Source: an uncultured Christensenella sp. (GTDB lineage: Bacteria > Bacillota > Clostridia > Christensenellales > UBA3700). From it: a stretch of 5,130 nt of DNA. A model generated the notes under the pieces. That model saw nothing but the letters and a program-made list of their open reading frames with translations. It did no database searches and was not told where the DNA came from. Location: the NCBI GenBank assembly GCA_910576875.1, contig CAJTKI010000083.1:1-5130 (forward strand). Direction: 5' to 3'. Shown piece by piece: positions 1 through 3,563 of the stretch (positions are counted from its first letter, which is position 1; each line of letters starts with the position of its first letter). A program made the translations under genes and the position numbers.

Positions 1-191
1 GATTCCGCAAGGGCTTCGTGAGCGTCAACGGGCACAATCTCGGACGGTATTGGGAGATCGGACCGCAGGAAGCGCTCTATCTGCCGGGCTGTTGGCTGTA
101 TACCGACCGCGACAACGAGATCGTCGTATTCGAGCAGGAAGGATACCGCGAGCCTGCCGTCGTGATTGACGAACGTCCCAATCTGGGATGA
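1..191 (+). CDS. Beta-galactosidase, glycoside hydrolase family 35, C-terminal fragment (5' end outside window)
   Basis: The open frame from base 3 to the TGA at 189-191 gives the last 62 residues of a protein. They contain VNGHNLGRYWEIGPQ, then LYLPGCWL and NEIVVFE. This is the characteristic C-terminal jelly-roll of GH35 beta-galactosidases, whose usual form is VNGxNLGRYW..GPQ.TLYLPG..L..G.NEI.VFE. Family knowledge: these enzymes release terminal beta-galactose from oligosaccharides with retention of configuration. The catalytic glutamates sit in the N-terminal barrel, which is upstream of this window, so activity cannot be judged here. After the VFE strand a tail of about 17 residues (from QEGYREP) ends at the stop, so the C-terminus looks natural. 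The stop codon overlaps the start of the next gene, which suggests a common transcript. Whether the enzyme is secreted cannot be seen. Confidence 0.9.
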   Translation, partial: FRKGFVSVNGHNLGRYWEIGPQEALYLPGCWLYTDRDNEIVVFEQEGYREPAVVIDERPNLG

Positions 192-802
192 TGAAGCACT
201 GCGGCACGGTCGCGATCGAGACCGAACGTCTGTTGCTCAGGCGGTTTCGGCTCAAAGACGCGCAGGCGATGTTCGACAATTGGGCGAGCGATCCGCTCGT
301 GACCCGCTATATGAAGCGCCGGACGTCCGCGCGCGTCGTGGACGTCAAGAAGCATCTGCGATCCGTCTGCGTCGCTTATCGCAAGAAGAATTGTTACAAC
401 TGGTGCATCGTCGATCGCGCGACCGATACGCCGATCGGCAATATCGGCGTATTCGAGTTTTTCGAGACTTTGGGCAGCGCGCGCGTCGGGTACTGTCTTT
501 CGCGTACATACTGGGGGCGGGGCATTATGCCCGAAGCGTTGCGCGCGGTCATGCAATTGATGTTCGAGCATGTCGGCGTGCGACGGTTGGAGTGCGTGCA
601 TCAGATCGACAATTTGCAATCGGGGCGCGTGATGTCCAAATGCGGCATGTTGCAGGAAGGTGTGTTGCGCAAAGCGTATCGCAACCATTGCGGCGAGTTT
701 TTCGACGTCGTCCAATACGCGATTTTGGATACGGATTACGCCGCGCTCGATCATCCGACGCCCGCGCGGATCGTCCGTACGAAAAAAGCGCGCAAATCTT
801 AG
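188..802 (+). CDS. GNAT-family N-acetyltransferase, RimJ/RimL type
   Basis: A protein of 204 residues with the standard single-domain layout of RimJ/RimL-like acetyltransferases, which move an acetyl group from acetyl-CoA to an amine such as a protein N-terminus, a polyamine or a drug. Seen: an N-terminal TERLLLRRF strand (residues 12-20) with RLKDAQAMF after it; strand IGNIGVFEF (83-91); GSARVGYCLS (96-105); the acetyl-CoA-binding loop YWGRGIMPEAL (108-118), matching the family pattern W-G-[KR]-G-x-x-x-E-A; then DNLQSGRVMSKCGMLQEGVLR (141-161), matching N-x-x-S-x-x-v-x-x-K-x-G-F-x-x-E-G-x-x-R, where the usual Phe is Met. The tail from about 193 is basic. The start is one of two tandem ATGs at 188 and 191. 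The first overlaps the upstream TGA as ATGA, and there is no good separate ribosome binding site, so reinitiation after the beta-galactosidase is likely. The real substrate cannot be deduced. No terminator is seen directly after the stop; transcripts may run on to the terminator behind the tRNA. Confidence 0.93.
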   Translation: MMKHCGTVAIETERLLLRRFRLKDAQAMFDNWASDPLVTRYMKRRTSARVVDVKKHLRSVCVAYRKKNCYNWCIVDRATDTPIGNIGVFEFFETLGSARVGYCLSRTYWGRGIMPEALRAVMQLMFEHVGVRRLECVHQIDNLQSGRVMSKCGMLQEGVLRKAYRNHCGEFFDVVQYAILDTDYAALDHPTPARIVRTKKARKS

Positions 803-820
803 AAATTTTCCGCGATCCCG

Positions 821-849
821 TTGCATTCTTTGCAAAGATGCACTATACT
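821..849 (+). promoter_or_regulatory. Promoter of the tRNA-Gly gene
   Basis: The boxes TTGCAT (821-826) and TATACT (844-849) are separated by 17 bases, the optimal distance for a housekeeping sigma factor. The expected start of transcription is near 856, about 11 bases before the mature tRNA. It begins 18 bases after the acetyltransferase stop, so the tRNA can be transcribed independently of the genes before it. Confidence 0.75.
822..842. repeat. Bulged palindrome inside the tRNA promoter
   Basis: The left arm TGCAT-T-CTTTG (822-832) and the right arm CAAAGATGCA (833-842) are complementary over 10 positions with one unpaired T at 827. The perfect core CTTTGCAAAG lies in the spacer between the -35 and -10 boxes, and the left arm overlaps the -35 box. 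This is a plausible operator position, but the extra base breaks exact dyad symmetry. It is a poor terminator for the upstream gene because there is no loop room at the centre and no T-tract after it. Confidence 0.35.
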
Positions 850-866
850 GTGATCGGATCGCATAT

Positions 867-941
867 GCGGAAGTGGCTCAGTGGTAGAGCTTCGGCTTCC
901 CAAGCCGACTGTCGCGGGTTCGAATCCCGTCTTCCGCTCCA
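867..941 (+). tRNA. tRNA-Gly, anticodon CCC, with encoded CCA
   Basis: A complete cloverleaf is visible. The acceptor arms GCGGAAG (867-873) and CTTCCGC (931-937) pair perfectly. The D arm is GCTC / GAGC with loop AGTGGTA. The anticodon stem is TCGGC / GCCGA around loop TTCCCAA, which puts anticodon CCC at 899-901, reading glycine GGG codons. The variable loop has 5 bases. The T arm is GCGGG / CCCGT with loop TTCGAAT and one G-T pair. The discriminator base is T938, and CCA (939-941) is encoded in the DNA. The gene stands alone between its own promoter and a terminator, which is common for a minor isoacceptor. I see no neighbouring integrase or convincing second copy of the 3' end, so nothing shows use as an integration site. 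Confidence 0.97.
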
Positions 942-946
942 ATTAC

Positions 947-979
947 GCCCCCGTTGCCGCATAGACAACGGGGGCTTTT
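947..979 (+). terminator. Rho-independent terminator of the tRNA-Gly unit
   Basis: GCCCCCGTTG (947-956) pairs perfectly with CAACGGGGGC (966-975): a 10-base-pair GC-rich stem with a 9-base loop, followed by TTTT. It starts 5 bases after the encoded CCA and ends the tRNA transcript. It probably also stops read-through from the acetyltransferase gene. The 110 bases from here to the next promoter hold nothing I can identify. Confidence 0.9.
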
Positions 980-1089
980 GCGTCGGGAAGACGCGCTACC
1001 GAAATTGTGACGCTCGCAAGGCTCGCTATTCCGTCGGCGCTCCATATGAATCGGTCTTCCGCGTTGCGATTTGGCGGGCGCGGGTCGGG

Positions 1090-1123
1090 TTGACTTTCCA
1101 TATCGCGCGTGATATGATATAAT
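1090..1123 (+). promoter_or_regulatory. Promoter of the phosphoesterase-propeller gene
   Basis: TTGACT (1090-1095) and TATGAT (1113-1118) are separated by 17 bases, a near-consensus housekeeping promoter. A perfect TATAAT overlaps at 1118-1123 and would use the weaker TTTCCA (1095-1100) at the same 17-base spacing, so two closely spaced starts near 1125 and 1130 are possible. The resulting 5' leader is only about 17-22 bases, just enough for the ribosome binding site. Confidence 0.75.
1099..1116. promoter_or_regulatory. Candidate operator palindrome over the -10 region
   Basis: CATATC (1099-1104) and GATATG (1111-1116) are perfect inverted arms around GCGCGT, whose central CGCG is also symmetric. 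Eight of the nine symmetric pairs over 18 bases match. The element fills most of the promoter spacer and enters the TATGAT box, where a bound dimer would block RNA polymerase. No regulator is encoded in this window and I cannot assign the motif to a known family. Confidence 0.4.
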
Positions 1124-1133
1124 CAATTCGATC

Positions 1134-1140
1134 AGGGGTG
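1134..1140 (+). promoter_or_regulatory. Ribosome binding site deciding the start of the phosphoesterase gene
   Basis: AGGGGTG ends 6 bases before the ATG at 1147. A possible GTG start at 1138 lies inside this site and would leave only ATCA before it, with no ribosome binding site of its own. The ATG at 1147 is therefore the better start. Confidence 0.75.
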
Positions 1141-1146
1141 ATAGAT

Positions 1147-3270
1147 ATGGCTTTGGCGTATTCCAAAAAGAAAATACTCGTTGCGGCGTTGATTGCGCTG
1201 GTCGTGTTGGGCGCGATCGGCGGGATTGCGGCGGGCGTATACAGCGGCGTCAACCGCGACCGTTACGGCGGATATGTGTACGAGGCGGGGACGAATCTTC
1301 CGCTTGCGGGCGTCGCGGTGACCAACGGCAGGGACGTCGTTCGGACGGACGAGCGCGGACACTACGTATTGGACGGCTGGCTCAAACGGCGGTTTATTAC
1401 GGTATCGATTCCGAGCGGCTACTGGACGGAGCGATATTACATCGAGGCGGGCGCGGCGCGCGACGGCTACGATTTTTATTTGGACAAACGCGACACGGAC
1501 GATACCGATCACACGTTTTTGCAGGTGACGGACACGGAGATCAACGACGAGAGCGAAGTGACGGACTGGGTGGACGGCATCCGACAGACGGCGCAGGATA
1601 CGGACGCGGCGTTTATCATGCACACGGGCGACATCTGTTACGAGCAGGGATTGAAACGCCACATTCGCGAAATGAACACCGACAACATGGGCGTTCCGGT
1701 GCGCTATGCGATCGGCAATCACGATTACGTCAAATGGGGCAAGTACAGCGAAGACTTGTTCGAGAGCACGTACGGACCGGTCAACTATTCGTTCGACATC
1801 GGGCAGATTCATTATGTCGTGACGGCGATCGGATACGGCGACTATGCGGCGCGGTATAAGCAGAGCGACGTATGGCGCTGGCTTGCCAACGATCTTGCCG
1901 CCGCCGACCCCGCGAAAAAGGTCGTCGTATTCAATCATACGTTTTGTCCGGACGAGAACGGCTTTACCGTCCGCTATGGGACGCACAAGCTGGATTTGAA
2001 ACAAAAAAATCTGCTTGCCTGGGTATTCGGGCATTGGCATTACAATTATCTGAACGAGATCGACGGGATTTTTAACATCTCGACGGGCAAGGCGGATTCC
2101 GGCGACATCGATTCGACGCCGGCGGCGATCCGAACGGTCGGGATCCAAGGCGGGCAGCTGGCGCGTTCGGAGTTGATTTATCGCAACTACGAACCCCAAG
2201 CGGTGCAGGACGGCGCGAAGTGGTCGGTGCAGGTCGGCGGGCACGGCGAGTTTGCCGAGCCGATATTTGGATCCGGCAAGATTTATGTCGGCACGGTAGA
2301 CGACGGATATCCCAAGCAGTGCGGCTTGTACGCGCTCGACGCGGAAACGGGCGAAACGGTGTGGAGCTATCGCACGCGCAATTCGATCCGCAATTCGTTT
2401 GCGATATCCAACAATAGACTGTACGCGCAGGACGTGGAAGGCAGGGTATACTGTCTGGACGCGGACAGCGGCGCGGAGATCTGGACGTACGAGACGGGGA
2501 TTCGAGAAGCGGCAAATACGGGGCTCAACGTCCTCTATGACGAAAGTGGGATTGACGGGCGCATCTATTGCGGCGGTCCGCAGCGGACGTATTGTCTGTC
2601 GGCAGCGGACGGCAGCGTGATCTGGGACGCGGACAATGCGCGCGCCAACTGTTCGCCGACGCGAATGGTAATTGTAGACAATCGTTTGTTCGTCGGATCG
2701 CATTGGGACGAACTGATCTGTTATGACAAAAACACCGGCAAGCGGCTGTGGGCCAACGACCGCGATGGATTGCGCTACCGCACGACGACGCCGACCGTAT
2801 TGTCGGACGGACGCATGATCGTTGCGGCGGAGACCAAATTGTTCGAGCTCGATTACGGTACCGGCAAGATCGTGCGCATGCGGGACGTCGGGATCAATTT
2901 GGACACGGCAAGCGCGCCGTACGTTGCGGACGGCGTCGGGTATTTTTCGACGGCGAAAGACGGCGTCGTCGCGTTTCGTCTCAGTGATTTCGAGCAGCTG
3001 CACGCGTTCCGTACGGGCAATTCGATGATCTATACATCGCCGTACACGTCGGGCGAGATTGCGACGGTCGAAGGGACGATCGTACCGTACGGCGACGATA
3101 TGGTGTTCGGCGCGTCGGACGGATGGCTGTATCGCTTGGAGCGGCGTGAGTTGCACCGGATTGAAAAATTTTACGTGGGCGCTCCGGTGCTGAGCAGCCT
3201 TTGCGTGCAGGGCGATGACGTCGTTGCGATCGATTTTTTGGGACGCGTGACGCGCGTGTCGATGCGATGA
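1147..3270 (+). CDS. Membrane-anchored calcineurin-like metallophosphoesterase fused to a PQQ/BamB-type beta-propeller
   Basis: A protein of 707 residues. In order: a short positive N-terminus (SKKK, 6-9) and one hydrophobic segment (about 10-32), suggesting an uncleaved anchor with the rest outside the cytoplasm; a transthyretin/carboxypeptidase-regulatory-like domain (about 40-113, with LPLAGVAVTNG and TDERGHYVLDG), as in the MetallophosN family; and a calcineurin-like phosphoesterase domain (about 120-320). Its metal-site motifs are D129-T-E131, G161-D162, G190-N-H-D193, H264 (FNHT) and G295-H-W-H298. Such domains use two metal ions to hydrolyse phosphomono- or diesters; the substrate here is unknown. 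The first motif is normally D-x-H or D-x-Q, so Glu at 131 is unusual. The rest (about 355-707) is a beta-propeller with repeats of the type LYALDAETGETVW at 394, 434, 481, 523, 565, 607 and 661, about 42 residues apart and decaying toward the end. A last strand near 701 could close an eighth blade with KWSVQVGG (358-365). The gene is monocistronic. Families with this N-terminus usually carry a different C-terminal domain, so the propeller is notable. Confidence 0.92.
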   Translation: MALAYSKKKILVAALIALVVLGAIGGIAAGVYSGVNRDRYGGYVYEAGTNLPLAGVAVTNGRDVVRTDERGHYVLDGWLKRRFITVSIPSGYWTERYYIEAGAARDGYDFYLDKRDTDDTDHTFLQVTDTEINDESEVTDWVDGIRQTAQDTDAAFIMHTGDICYEQGLKRHIREMNTDNMGVPVRYAIGNHDYVKWGKYSEDLFESTYGPVNYSFDIGQIHYVVTAIGYGDYAARYKQSDVWRWLANDLAAADPAKKVVVFNHTFCPDENGFTVRYGTHKLDLKQKNLLAWVFGHWHYNYLNEIDGIFNISTGKADSGDIDSTPAAIRTVGIQGGQLARSELIYRNYEPQAVQDGAKWSVQVGGHGEFAEPIFGSGKIYVGTVDDGYPKQCGLYALDAETGETVWSYRTRNSIRNSFAISNNRLYAQDVEGRVYCLDADSGAEIWTYETGIREAANTGLNVLYDESGIDGRIYCGGPQRTYCLSAADGSVIWDADNARANCSPTRMVIVDNRLFVGSHWDELICYDKNTGKRLWANDRDGLRYRTTTPTVLSDGRMIVAAETKLFELDYGTGKIVRMRDVGINLDTASAPYVADGVGYFSTAKDGVVAFRLSDFEQLHAFRTGNSMIYTSPYTSGEIATVEGTIVPYGDDMVFGASDGWLYRLERRELHRIEKFYVGAPVLSSLCVQGDDVVAIDFLGRVTRVSMR

Positions 3271-3297
3271 TCGATCCGCTTATCGTTGCGGGACGGG

Positions 3298-3322
3298 GGA
3301 GACGCGAGCGCGTCTCCTTTTT
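3298..3322 (+). terminator. Rho-independent terminator of the phosphoesterase-propeller gene
   Basis: GGAGACGC (3298-3305) pairs with GCGTCTCC (3310-3317) around a GAGC loop, followed directly by TTTTT (3318-3322). It begins 27 bases after the stop codon and separates this gene from the next transcription unit. Confidence 0.92.
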
Positions 3323-3374
3323 GTCGTTCGGGCGCGCGCAATTCGTACGGCGGATAAGCGATATTTCGGCGCAT

Positions 3375-3387
3375 TTTGTGTCACAAA
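3375..3387. promoter_or_regulatory. Candidate operator palindrome upstream of the last promoter
   Basis: TTTGTG-T-CACAAA is a perfect inverted repeat with a single central base, ending 4 bases before the -35 box. The position suits an activator or repressor site. The half-site TTGTG resembles Rex and CRP/FNR-type half-sites, but the spacing is far too short for either (Rex uses TTGTG-N6-CACAA). A palindrome of this size is expected about once by chance in a window this long. Confidence 0.3.
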
Positions 3388-3391
3388 GGCA

Positions 3392-3421
3392 TTGACAAAT
3401 CCGTATCGGCGGCGTTACAAT
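3392..3421 (+). promoter_or_regulatory. Promoter of the unrecognised secreted-protein gene
   Basis: A consensus TTGACA (3392-3397) and TACAAT (3416-3421) are separated by 18 bases. Transcription should start near 3428, leaving a leader of about 135 bases, much longer than that of the preceding gene. The octamer CCGTATCG occurs directly after the -35 box (3401-3408) and again just beyond the expected start (3432-3439), 31 bases apart, about three helical turns. Confidence 0.8.
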
Positions 3422-3427
3422 AAATAC

Positions 3428-3563
3428 GTAACCGTATCGAGCGTTTGGGGAAGGATTCGTACTACGTGTTTTTTTGTGGCGTTCGCTTTTTCGTAAATTT
3501 TTTTACGCGATAGATCTTAGCGGAGTGCGGAATTTTTGTTGTAACACGTGGGAGGTTATTTCT
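3428..3563 (+). promoter_or_regulatory. Long AT-rich 5' leader with small hairpins and the ribosome binding site
   Basis: This untranslated stretch is richer in T than its surroundings. It contains a 6-base-pair hairpin CGTAAA-TTTT-TTTACG (from 3495), and CTACGTGTT (3462-3470) can pair with AACACGTGG (3543-3551) over 9 positions with one G-U pair. The second partner runs into the first two bases of the Shine-Dalgarno sequence GGGAGG (3550-3555), which lies 8 bases before the ATG at 3564. This could modulate translation, but no known riboswitch or T-box motif is recognised and both pairings could be accidental. Confidence 0.35.

Noticed and set aside
1026..1044. Stretch ending in CGTCGGCGCTCCA that resembles the 3' end of the tRNA-Gly gene, as from a phage attachment site
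   Set aside because: The match is short and needs a gap. There is no T-arm identity, no integrase and no second boundary nearby, so chance similarity is more likely.
166..1122. Long plus-strand open frame (318 codons) spanning the acetyltransferase, the tRNA and the following spacer
   Set aside because: It is out of frame with the acetyltransferase, runs through a tRNA, a terminator and a promoter, is extremely Arg-rich and has no family resemblance.
878..1126. Minus-strand open frame with the peptide GAEDGIRTRDSRLGKPKLY
   Set aside because: This peptide is the well-known false translation of the antisense strand of a tRNA gene. The bases belong to tRNA-Gly and its terminator.
1138..1146. 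GTG at 1138 as an upstream start of the phosphoesterase gene
   Set aside because: The GTG lies inside the ribosome binding site AGGGGTG that serves the ATG at 1147, and has no site of its own upstream.
1132..3156. A 674-codon open frame on the minus strand opposite the phosphoesterase gene
   Set aside because: It is in codon register with the sense gene, is very rich in Arg/Val/Ala without recognisable domains, and is explained by avoidance of TTA/CTA/TCA codons. The sense frame has clear domain motifs, a promoter, a ribosome binding site and a terminator.
3478..3510. T-rich hairpin CGTAAA-TTTT-TTTACG as a terminator or attenuator
   Set aside because: The stem is AT-rich and only 6 base pairs, no T-tract follows it, and transcription must pass it to reach the secreted-protein gene.
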